DNA from: Burkholderiales bacterium
GTDB lineage: Bacteria; Pseudomonadota; Gammaproteobacteria; Burkholderiales; SG8-39
Direction of reading: 5' to 3'
DNA: 5,235 nucleotides
NCBI GenBank assembly: GCA_016649475.1
Contig: JAENXP010000232.1
Coordinates: 1-5,235, forward strand
A program made the position numbers and the translations under genes. Every line of letters begins with the position of its first letter. Positions within the stretch are counted from its first letter, which is position 1. Shown here piece by piece: positions 1 through 5,235 of the stretch. Under the pieces are notes generated by a model that searched no databases, was not told the DNA's origin, and worked only from the letters and a program-made list of their open reading frames with translations.

Positions 1-783
1 ACAAATACCTTTGGCGCAAATCGCTGCCGCCTCGGATTGCACAAGCTGGCCGACCGTGCGCGCGAACTCAACATGGCTGCGGTGAAGATCGTGCGCGCCG
101 TTGCCGAACGGGCCAATCGGCCGATCGTCATCGCGGGAGACATCGGCCCGATCGGCGACATCCTGGAGCCTTTCGGCACGCGGACCGTCGCCGAGGCGGA
201 GGAGGCATTCTTCGAGCAGGCCCAGGCCCTGAAGGAGGGCGGCGTCGATATCGCCTGGATCGAGACGATGATCGCGGACAACGAGCTTGATGCCGCTATC
301 CGCGGCGTGCAACGGGCGGGTCTAGCATATGTCGCAACCATGACCTTCGACGCCGGAGGACGAACCATGATGGGCGAATCTCCGGAGGACGCGATGCGGC
401 GCATCAGAACCTTCGCATATAAGCCCATCGCGTTTGGTGCCAATTGCGGCGTCGGACCGGCGCAACTCATGGATTCGGTTATCGGCCTGGTCCGGGGCGC
501 TGAAAACGACGCCATCGTCGTCGCCAAGAGCAACTGCGGCATTCCGGTGCTCGATAGCGAGATGCGCGTAAGCTACAACGGCAATCCCGATGTCATGGGT
601 ATCTACGCTTGCATGGCCCGCGATGCCGGCGCAAGAATAATCGGCGGCTGCTGTGGCACCACCGCGCAGCACATAAAGAGCATGAGGGACGCCCTTGAGC
701 GCCGGCCCAGAGGTCCGGCACCGTCCTACGAGGATATCCAAGTAAAGCTCGGTCCGGTAAAGATCACGGCCAAGACGAATTAG
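1..783 (+). CDS. Homocysteine S-methyltransferase family protein, 5'-truncated by the window edge
   Basis: The frame is open from base 1 and reads TNTFGANR at once, a hallmark of homocysteine S-methyltransferase (HMT) barrels such as BHMT, MmuM and the N-terminal part of MetH. The true start therefore lies to the left; the TTG at 37 is internal. About 260 residues are visible, so roughly 60-70 N-terminal residues are missing if the length is typical. The three expected zinc ligands are present: Cys in GANCGVGP (codon 445-447) and the Cys pair in GGCCGT (649-654). In this family zinc activates a thiol, usually homocysteine, as methyl acceptor in the cytoplasm. The donor cannot be read from the sequence: betaine, S-methylmethionine or a methyl-corrinoid are all possible. 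The neighbouring corrinoid-activation and MTHFR genes favour a corrinoid-linked role (inference). It is convergent to those genes and ends 71 bp before parD. Family call is firm; substrate is unknown. Confidence 0.93.
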   Translation, partial: TNTFGANRCRLGLHKLADRARELNMAAVKIVRAVAERANRPIVIAGDIGPIGDILEPFGTRTVAEAEEAFFEQAQALKEGGVDIAWIETMIADNELDAAIRGVQRAGLAYVATMTFDAGGRTMMGESPEDAMRRIRTFAYKPIAFGANCGVGPAQLMDSVIGLVRGAENDAIVVAKSNCGIPVLDSEMRVSYNGNPDVMGIYACMARDAGARIIGGCCGTTAQHIKSMRDALERRPRGPAPSYEDIQVKLGPVKITAKTN

Positions 784-854
784 ACGCCCGGGACGCGGCG
801 CAAATTCAACGGATCGCCCTCTTCAAAAACACCTGACAGGATCTCCGAATTCCC
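784..854. other. Intergenic region between the methyltransferase and parD
   Basis: These 71 bp should hold the parDE promoter and operator if the pair is transcribed independently. I see no convincing -35/-10 pair, no clear ParD-type inverted repeat and no terminator hairpin for the methyltransferase gene. A CCCGGG palindrome at 787-792 and an AGGA (838-841) are the only notable short motifs. Read-through from the methyltransferase gene into parDE is possible. Confidence 0.4.
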
Positions 855-1112
855 ATGAACATTTGGTTGTCACCCGAAGCTGCAACGATCGTTCGCAAGA
901 AGATTGAATCCGGCCTGTATGACTCTCACACCCAGGTGATTCAAGAAGCGCTGATCCTGCTGGAAGAGCGCGATCAAACCAGGGCGTTCCGGACAGATCG
1001 CCTTTTAAGCGAGATTGCAAATGGCATAGATCAGGCGAACAACCGGCAGTTGGTCGACGCCTTGGAGGTATTTCGCAGCCTTCGCAATAAGGCAGCCGAG
1101 CGCGTCGAATGA
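855..1112 (+). CDS. parD: ParD-family type II antitoxin
   Basis: This is an 85-residue protein of typical ParD length. Residues 1-40 read as a ribbon-helix-helix DNA-binding domain: strand MNIWLSPE, then helices through ESGLYDSHTQVIQEAL and LLEERD, very close to the ParD pattern. The C-terminal part (about 50-75: EIANGIDQANNRQLVDALEVF) matches the ParD tail that wraps and neutralises the ParE toxin. The family normally represses its own operon, increasingly so when bound to toxin. The ATG at 855 gives the canonical MNI start; an AGGA at 838-841 lies upstream but 13 bases away, longer than ideal. The stop overlaps the toxin start in ATGA. Codon use is visibly less GC-biased than in the minus-strand genes, compatible with separate acquisition. 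I see no convincing operator palindrome or promoter in 784-854. Confidence 0.92.
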   Translation: MNIWLSPEAATIVRKKIESGLYDSHTQVIQEALILLEERDQTRAFRTDRLLSEIANGIDQANNRQLVDALEVFRSLRNKAAERVE

Positions 1113-1435
1113 TAGCCTCGAGCAAACTGCAATTCACGTTTCAGGCCTGCGCGGATCTCAACAGCATTTGGGAAACTATCGCCATGCCAGACGACAGATT
1201 TGGCTCGACCAATTCAGAGCACCTGACTGCAGCCAGCAGTTTCGTCGACCAGTTCGAGCAAGTGTGTCAACTATTGACCCTTCATCCGGAACTCGGCCCC
1301 CCACGGCACGAATTGCAGGACGGAATTCGCAGCCTGTTGTTTCAGCGATACGTGGTGTTCTATCGCAACCGCGGCAATTGCGTCGAGATCATGCGCATAA
1401 TTCGCGCTGCACGCGAAATCGACGCCGTCGTCTAG
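1109..1435 (+). CDS. parE: ParE/RelE-superfamily type II toxin
   Basis: This is a 108-residue protein with the ParE layout: a first strand (KLQFTFQACADL), a helix (ADLNSIWETIA), a second long helix (about 41-58), LHPELGPPRHEL, then the C-terminal sheet GIRSLLFQRYVVFYRNR and VEIMRIIRAAREID. The LGPPR...L..G.RS....RYVVFYR pattern and the final IIRAAREI are typical of ParE. ParE toxins inhibit DNA gyrase, whereas RelE relatives cleave mRNA; the close match to ParE and pairing with ParD favour gyrase inhibition, by family knowledge only. The start overlaps the antitoxin stop (ATGA, 1109-1112), so translation is probably coupled; only a weak GAG lies upstream at 1098-1100. The protein is full length with no internal stop, so the pair looks intact. 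The region around residues 26-40 (PDDRFGSTNSEHL) is somewhat longer than in many ParE proteins. Confidence 0.9.
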   Translation: MIASSKLQFTFQACADLNSIWETIAMPDDRFGSTNSEHLTAASSFVDQFEQVCQLLTLHPELGPPRHELQDGIRSLLFQRYVVFYRNRGNCVEIMRIIRAAREIDAVV

Positions 1436-1495
1436 CGCGCCTGCGCAACACGCGCATTCGCTGCCGGTAGCCGAGGCAGAGCCGTGTACGCGATG
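1436..1495. terminator. Convergent intergenic gap with two weak hairpins, possible bidirectional terminator
   Basis: This 60-bp gap lies between the ends of the toxin gene and the convergent DUF1638 gene. Two inverted repeats are visible. TGCGC (1442-1446) and GCGCA (1452-1456) flank a 5-base loop. At 1461-1479, CTGC pairs with GCAG and CGG with CCG around a TAG loop, with a two-base bulge. Neither is followed by a real T run on either strand, so neither is a textbook intrinsic terminator. The location between two converging units is the main argument for a termination role. Confidence 0.25.
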
Positions 1496-2224
1496 CTACC
1501 CGTCGTTTCTCGGGGCCTGCGGCGGTGCCGACTCACCCTCCCGCAGGAACATTTCGACCTGGATTTCCTGACCAGGCTCGAGCACCACGAATTCCGCATT
1601 ATCGGCGTCGGGGTTTTCCGGCAACCGGATCAGGGTTTCGAGCATGGAGGTGGAGCCTACGATCTCTTCGAATTCCATGTTCCAGCGTTTGCCGCAGAAT
1701 TCGGCCACTCTCAGCGCCATCGGCCGGCATTCCTCGAGTTCCTGCTGTGAGAACCCAACCATGCAAAGCTTGCGGTAGTGACGGTATTTCATCTCGACCA
1801 GGTAATCCGCAGTTTCCTCGTCGTAATCGCGCACGTAGTCAAGGTAGTCCTGTAGCGGTTCATCGCGCGCCTCCAGCCACCCCCGCGTCAGATAATAGGT
1901 GTTCGGGTTGGCGAAGAAGCGCTGCACATAACGCTGGTGCGAACCAAGAAAAATCGCGACGCAGTCGTGCGTTCGCGGGATGATCAATGTGTGCGGGCCG
2001 GACTTTATTCCGAGCAGGCCATTGCCGCACAGCCCGTACCCGATGATGATATTGCTCGGCTGCGCCACACGGTCAATTTCCTGCTGCAGGGCGGCGGCGA
2101 GTTTCTTCGGCGTATTGTGCAGCGTTATTTCGAGGTAAGTTACCGGTGTCGCCTCCGGCAGCAGCTTCTGCAGGTGCTCCTGCATTACCCGGCAGGCGAT
2201 GATGACGGTGGGGCGGTTGGTCAT
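1496..2224 (-). CDS. DUF1638 family protein, function unknown
   Basis: This is a 242-residue soluble protein with no signal peptide or membrane segment. The pattern identifies it as DUF1638: an opening strand with IIACRVM, then LEITLHNTP, an amphipathic helix with AAALQQEID, NIIIGYGLCGNGLLGI, PRTHDCVAIFLGS, and a Tyr/Trp-rich TYYLTRGWLE. Several candidate ligand or active-site residues stand out: Cys11, His36 (in HNTP), Cys66 (in GLCG), His86 and Cys88 (in THDC). Whether they bind metal, cobalamin or substrate is not known to me. It is the last gene of the minus-strand operon, 24 bp after the MTHFR fusion. The ATG at 2224 has only a weak GAG upstream (ctc at 2233-2235, spacing 8), suggesting partial dependence on translation of the gene before it. 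Company with corrinoid-activation, MTHFR and methyltransferase genes suggests a role in corrinoid methyl transfer (inference). The C-terminal ~12 residues are Pro/Gly-rich and probably disordered. Confidence 0.85.
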   Translation of the reverse strand: MTNRPTVIIACRVMQEHLQKLLPEATPVTYLEITLHNTPKKLAAALQQEIDRVAQPSNIIIGYGLCGNGLLGIKSGPHTLIIPRTHDCVAIFLGSHQRYVQRFFANPNTYYLTRGWLEARDEPLQDYLDYVRDYDEETADYLVEMKYRHYRKLCMVGFSQQELEECRPMALRVAEFCGKRWNMEFEEIVGSTSMLETLIRLPENPDADNAEFVVLEPGQEIQVEMFLREGESAPPQAPRNDG

Positions 2225-2231
2225 GGTAGGT

Positions 2232-2260
2232 GCTCAGTGGGTCGGCGCTCAGTGGGTCGG
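2232..2260. repeat. 15-bp tandem duplication spanning the MTHFR fusion stop codon
   Basis: GCTCAGTGGGTCGG occurs at 2232-2245 and again at 2247-2260, giving two nearly complete copies of a 15-bp unit. On the minus strand the unit reads APTH-stop in the frame of the MTHFR gene, so there are two in-frame TGA codons 15 bp apart (2249-2251 and 2234-2236). The downstream copy also supplies the GAG that could serve as the weak ribosome-binding site of the DUF1638 gene. Confidence 0.85.
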
Positions 2261-3682
2261 GGCGGAGGCACGATTTGCGCCCGCTGCGGGTTGCGCTGGC
2301 TTGCGCCCGTCACGCACGCCGGATTTGCCTACGATGTCCGGAATCTGGTGTTCCTGGCGCGTGGCCATGATGTGTACCCCGGCGATGCCCGGTATCGCGC
2401 GTATCGCCTGGATCATTTCGATGCAGATGTTGCGACCCTCCAGCTGCGGGTCGGTCGCCTGCTCCAGCCGCTTGACGACTTCGTCCGGAATGTGGACACC
2501 AGGCACCTTGCTGCGCAGCCAGCGCGCGGTCTTGGCCGAACCGATGGGGCCGACGCCGATGAGGATATGGCAGCGCTCGTGCAGACCTTCGTCGCGCACG
2601 CGCTGCATGTAGGACTCTAGCATCGCCAGGTCGAAGCAGTACTGCGTCTGCACGAACTGCGCGCCCGCCGCGATCTTGCGTGCAAGCCGCATCGGGCGCA
2701 TGCCGTAGGGCGGCGCGAACGGGTTGTCCGCACCGCCGAGGAACAGGCGCGGCACCGAGTTCAATTGTCTGCCGGAAATAAAGCGGCTTTCGTCGCGCAT
2801 GACGCGCGCCGTCTGCAGCAAAGACATGCTGTCCAGGTCGAACACCGGCTTGGCATCGGGATGGTCGCCCACCAGCGTGCTGTCGCCGGTGAGGCAAAGC
2901 AGGTTGCGTATGCCCAGCGCCGCGGCACCGAGTATGTCGCCCTGGATGGCGATGCGGTTGCGGTCGCGGCAGGTAATCTGCATTACCGGCTCGAAACCAG
3001 CCTGCATCAGCAGCGCGGATACGCCCAGGCTGGACATGTGGCAATTGGCGCCGCTGCCGTCGGTGACGTTGATCGCGTCCACATTGCCGCGGAAGTGATC
3101 CAGGCGGGAGTACACCTCCGCCGGGTCGGCCGAATCCGGCGGGGAAAATTCGGCGGTAACGGCGAAGCCCCCGTTCTCGAGGAGACGCTCCAAGCGGCTG
3201 TCGGTCGCGGTCGCCGGCGCGCCGGACAGCGGCGCCGGTCCGTGCTCGCCGCGCGCGAGACGCATCCAGCTCGAACTGCCGGAGAAGCGCGCATTCGCCG
3301 GCGCATTGGGCAGCGGCGACAAGGCGGCCTCGCTCATGCCCTGCATGCCGAGCCAGCCTTCGACCCAGACGCACTGCATCTGCGGATCGACCTCGCAGCC
3401 GCCGTCTTCGCGCACACCGCCGCAGGGTCCGTTGCGCACGAATTTGGGGCAATTCATCGGGCAGGACATGCCGTTCCTGGACAAAAGGCACACGCCGCAC
3501 ATGCGGCAATCGAACATCATGCCCTTCACGCTGCGCTCGAACGGAATCACGATGCGCTCGACGCGGGCGAAGCCCAGTTTGCGAAACAGCGGCGCGCAGT
3601 ACGCCATGAACGAACTGAAGCGCTTGTAGAAATGCTCCAGCGTTCCCGAGTGCCGTACCGACCAGCGCCGCAATGCCAGCAT
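2249..3682 (-). CDS. Single-chain fusion: Cys-rich MetV-like (MTHFR_C) domain followed by methylenetetrahydrofolate reductase barrel
   Basis: This 477-residue protein has two recognisable modules. Residues 1-57 form an N-terminal helical extension. Residues 59-104 are a cysteine cluster with eight Cys (59, 62, 65, 74, 78, 87, 96, 104), including CRMCGVC, CPMNCPK and NGPCGG, the signature of the domain called MTHFR C-terminal or MetV, which in acetogens carries Fe-S clusters. A Pro/Ala/Ser-rich linker covers about 111-165. Residues ~170-440 are a flavin-dependent MTHFR barrel: AEFSPP with catalytic Glu178, ITCRDRNR (236-243), CLTGD with Asp267, and FVQTQYCFD with Gln347. MTHFR interconverts 5,10-methylene-THF and 5-methyl-THF; in acetogens the two modules are separate MetV and MetF subunits. 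The ATG at 3682 is chosen for its good GGAG (3691-3694, spacing 8) and lies 3 bp after the upstream stop, so the genes are co-transcribed. Direction of the reaction and electron partner are unknown. The Ala-rich tail after ~455 looks disordered. Confidence 0.92.
   Translation of the reverse strand: MLALRRWSVRHSGTLEHFYKRFSSFMAYCAPLFRKLGFARVERIVIPFERSVKGMMFDCRMCGVCLLSRNGMSCPMNCPKFVRNGPCGGVREDGGCEVDPQMQCVWVEGWLGMQGMSEAALSPLPNAPANARFSGSSSWMRLARGEHGPAPLSGAPATATDSRLERLLENGGFAVTAEFSPPDSADPAEVYSRLDHFRGNVDAINVTDGSGANCHMSSLGVSALLMQAGFEPVMQITCRDRNRIAIQGDILGAAALGIRNLLCLTGDSTLVGDHPDAKPVFDLDSMSLLQTARVMRDESRFISGRQLNSVPRLFLGGADNPFAPPYGMRPMRLARKIAAGAQFVQTQYCFDLAMLESYMQRVRDEGLHERCHILIGVGPIGSAKTARWLRSKVPGVHIPDEVVKRLEQATDPQLEGRNICIEMIQAIRAIPGIAGVHIMATRQEHQIPDIVGKSGVRDGRKPAQPAAGANRASAPTH
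3371..3508 (-). other. Eight-cysteine cluster of the MetV-like domain
   Basis: Encodes residues 59-104 of the MTHFR fusion. Cys spacing is C-x2-C-x2-C-x8-C-x3-C-x8-C-x8-C-x7-C. Eight cysteines would be enough for two [4Fe-4S] clusters, or for one cluster plus a zinc site; the sequence cannot tell which. Full retention of the set argues that the domain is functional and not a relic. Confidence 0.8.
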
Positions 3683-3685
3683 GTT

Positions 3686-5235
3686 CTAGTCTCCGTCGAG
3701 CTCGATAGCCGCGTCGGACAGTTCGGTGGCCGCGACGAACATGTCCTGGAAATCGGCGCGGTTCGAAAGTTCCACCACGCGCATCGATTGCGCCAGCCGG
3801 TGCGCGCGGCGCCGCTCGCGCCGGTTGAACAGCGCCATGCGAGCGCCGTCGCCGGCGGCATTGCCTATGGATTCGATGCGCTCGACCGGCAGCGGCGGCA
3901 CCAGGCCGATGGCGACGATGTCGCGCGGTTCCAGGTGATTGCCGAAGGTGCCGGCAAGGTAGATGTGATCGAGCTGGGTCACGCCTTCTTCGCGCAGGAG
4001 AATTTCGATGCCGGCACGCAACGCGGCCTTGCCCAACTGCACCGCGCGCACGTCCTGCTGGGTGAACACGATGTCGCGTCCGGTGCGGCTGCCCATCCCC
4101 GGCACCAGCAGCGCTTCAAGCTGGCGGGTTTGCGCCGATGCGCGAATGCGCGGATGCGATCCGGCCGCGGCGAAGGCACCGTCGCTGCCGATCAGGCCGG
4201 CACCAGCCAGTGCGGTGACGGTCGAGATGACGCCCGAACCGCACAAACCCACCGGACGCTTGTCGCGCTCGCCTTCGCCGGGTATCGCCGCCCAGCGCAG
4301 ATTGCGGCCGTCTTCGACCCAGACCCGCTCGATCGCGCCCGGCGCCGCGCGCACGCCGCAGGCGATGTGCGCACCCTCGTACACCGGCCCGGTGGCGCAG
4401 GAGGTCGCCGTCAGAACCCCGTCCCTGGCCAGCACCACTTCGCCGTTGGTGCCGATGTCCACCAGCAGATTGTTGCCGCGATAGAACTCCGGTCCGCGCG
4501 TGAGCACTGCAGAAACGGTATCGCCGCCGATGTATCCCGCAGGCATGGGCAGCACGAACACCGGCGCTCGCGGCATCATTGCGAGCCCCAGGCTTGCCGC
4601 CTCCACTTCCACGCCATCGGAAAGCACCGGCAGATAGGGACCGCGGCCCAGCGGTGCCGGATTGATGCCGAGCAGGATGTGCTGCATGGTCGGATTGCCC
4701 ACCACCACCGCATCCGCGATGTCGGTGAGCGCGACGCCTGCTTCGTGCGCCGCTTCCGCGACCATGCGGTTGATTTCGTCCACCAGCAGCTTTTGCAGCG
4801 TGGAGAGCATCGCCACGTCGCTGTAGACATGCGTCATGCGCGATATCACGTCTTCGCCATAGGCGGCCTGCGGATTGCCCGCGGTGCGCACGGCGGCGAT
4901 GTCGCCCCGCTCCAGGTTGCACAGAAACACGACGACCGAGGTGGTACCGATGTCCACCGCAAGCCCGTGCAGCGGCCGCGGCTTGCCGCGGGTGAGTTGC
5001 AGCACGCGCCGCTTCTCCAGCGTGGCGCTGACATCCTTGTGCATGTCGAAATCGGGTTCGCGGGAAAATTCGGCGAGCGCGGCAAGCGGCAGTTGGACCT
5101 TGCCCTGCCCGGCGCGGGCGAGTGCATCGGCGATGCGCCCGGCAAGCGGCCGCAGCGGCTCGGCGTAGGCGCCTTCGACCTCCAGCGCCACACGCTTCAC
5201 CGCGGGGGCAAGCGCGATGCGGGTGACGGTATAGG
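3686..5235 (-). CDS. RACo-like ASKHA-domain corrinoid activation protein (DUF4445 type), N-terminus beyond the window
   Basis: About 515 residues are visible. The frame stays open through base 5235 (YTVTRIALAPA precedes the GTG at 5200), so that GTG is an internal Val. Numbering from it, residues 1-78 match the linker and middle region of RACo-type proteins. The ASKHA ATPase fold follows: GLAVDIGTTSVV (phosphate 1, ~79-90), VVVGNPTMQHILLGI (165-179), GYIGGD (222-227), NLLVDIGTNGEVVL (phosphate 2, 244-257), CATGPVYEGAHIACG (268-282), GLCGSGVIS (318-326), YLAGTFGN (414-421) and SIGNAAGDGARMAL (444-457). Family members carry an N-terminal [2Fe-2S] ferredoxin domain, expected just off the right edge. 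They use ATP to drive reduction of inactive Co(II) corrinoid proteins to methyl-accepting Co(I). It is the first visible gene of the minus-strand operon, ending 3 bp before the MTHFR fusion. Its presence strongly implies a cognate corrinoid methyltransferase system nearby. No frameshift or missing motif is seen. Confidence 0.92.
   Translation of the reverse strand, partial: YTVTRIALAPAVKRVALEVEGAYAEPLRPLAGRIADALARAGQGKVQLPLAALAEFSREPDFDMHKDVSATLEKRRVLQLTRGKPRPLHGLAVDIGTTSVVVFLCNLERGDIAAVRTAGNPQAAYGEDVISRMTHVYSDVAMLSTLQKLLVDEINRMVAEAAHEAGVALTDIADAVVVGNPTMQHILLGINPAPLGRGPYLPVLSDGVEVEAASLGLAMMPRAPVFVLPMPAGYIGGDTVSAVLTRGPEFYRGNNLLVDIGTNGEVVLARDGVLTATSCATGPVYEGAHIACGVRAAPGAIERVWVEDGRNLRWAAIPGEGERDKRPVGLCGSGVISTVTALAGAGLIGSDGAFAAAGSHPRIRASAQTRQLEALLVPGMGSRTGRDIVFTQQDVRAVQLGKAALRAGIEILLREEGVTQLDHIYLAGTFGNHLEPRDIVAIGLVPPLPVERIESIGNAAGDGARMALFNRRERRRAHRLAQSMRVVELSNRADFQDMFVAATELSDAAIELDGD
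3691..3694 (-). promoter_or_regulatory. Ribosome-binding site of the MTHFR fusion gene
   Basis: GGAG on the minus strand, 8 bases before the ATG at 3682. It lies inside the last codons of the upstream corrinoid-activation gene, so translation of the two is probably coupled. It decides the choice of this ATG over later in-frame Met codons such as residue 26. Confidence 0.6.

Noticed and set aside
37..39. TTG at 37 as the start of the methyltransferase gene
   Set aside because: The upstream codons in the same frame encode TNTFGANR, a conserved family motif, so the gene begins before the window.
322..741. A 139-residue minus-strand open frame antisense to the methyltransferase
   Set aside because: Antisense shadow of a gene with intact zinc motifs; no independent domain signal.
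784..854. Cobalamin riboswitch or other structured leader
   Set aside because: The gap is too short for one and contains no B12-box-like sequence; the leader of the minus-strand operon is outside the window.
823..1137. A 104-residue minus-strand open frame antisense to parD
   Set aside because: Its Cys/Arg-rich sequence matches no family I know, and parD on the other strand is convincing.
1937..2620. A 227-residue plus-strand open frame across the DUF1638/MTHFR junction
   Set aside because: Antisense to two well-supported genes and spanning their boundary, with no family resemblance.
2310..3509. A 399-residue minus-strand open frame inside the MTHFR fusion gene
   Set aside because: It is a shifted frame of the MTHFR fusion, full of Arg/Ala/Gly runs typical of GC-rich shadow frames. 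The overlapping gene has complete domain motifs.
4116..4922. A 268-residue minus-strand open frame inside the RACo-like gene
   Set aside because: Arg/Gly/Ala-rich shadow with no recognisable motif; the overlapping frame carries all ASKHA motifs.
5198..5200. GTG at 5200 as the start of the RACo-like gene
   Set aside because: The frame continues without a stop to the window edge with family-like sequence, and no ribosome-binding site precedes it.
1..5235. CRISPR array, tRNA or rRNA gene, insertion sequence
   Set aside because: No regularly spaced repeats, no tRNA-like cloverleaf or rRNA segments, and no transposase or terminal inverted repeats were seen on reading.

Overview
The window is GC-rich bacterial DNA with five clear protein genes. 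Three of them belong to a corrinoid/folate methyl-transfer system, and a small toxin-antitoxin pair sits beside them. Codon use, compact operon structure and gene content suggest a Pseudomonadota-like organism. I cannot fix the class or genus from the sequence, so treat the taxonomy as a guess.

Layout. Positions 1-783 (+) hold the C-terminal ~260 residues of a zinc-type homocysteine S-methyltransferase (HMT) family protein whose N-terminus lies off the left edge. After 71 bp comes a ParD/ParE-type toxin-antitoxin pair (855-1435, +) with an ATGA start/stop overlap. A 60-bp gap holding two weak hairpins separates it from a convergent minus-strand operon. In transcription order that operon is: an ASKHA-fold corrinoid-activation protein related to RACo (3686-5235, N-terminus off the right edge); a fusion of a cysteine-rich MetV-like domain to a methylenetetrahydrofolate reductase (MTHFR) barrel (2249-3682); and a DUF1638 protein (1496-2224). 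Spacings within the operon are 3 and 24 bp.

How the genes may work together (inference). HMT enzymes move methyl groups to or from thiols and corrinoids. RACo-type proteins use ATP and an Fe-S cluster to return inactive Co(II) corrinoid proteins to Co(I). MTHFR interconverts 5-methyl-THF and 5,10-methylene-THF. Together they suggest either a demethylation pathway feeding methyl groups through a corrinoid protein into the folate pool, or a split B12-dependent methionine synthase that uses a RACo protein as its reactivase. The corrinoid protein and the methyl-THF:corrinoid methyltransferase that either model needs are not in the window and would be expected beyond one of its edges. DUF1638 has no function I can assign; its position suggests a role in the same pathway.

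The most interesting points are the MetV-before-MetF single-chain fusion, the uncharacterised DUF1638 protein with conserved-looking Cys/His positions, the toxin-antitoxin pair lodged between two arms of a metabolic cluster, and a 15-bp tandem duplication that doubles the stop codon between two operon genes.
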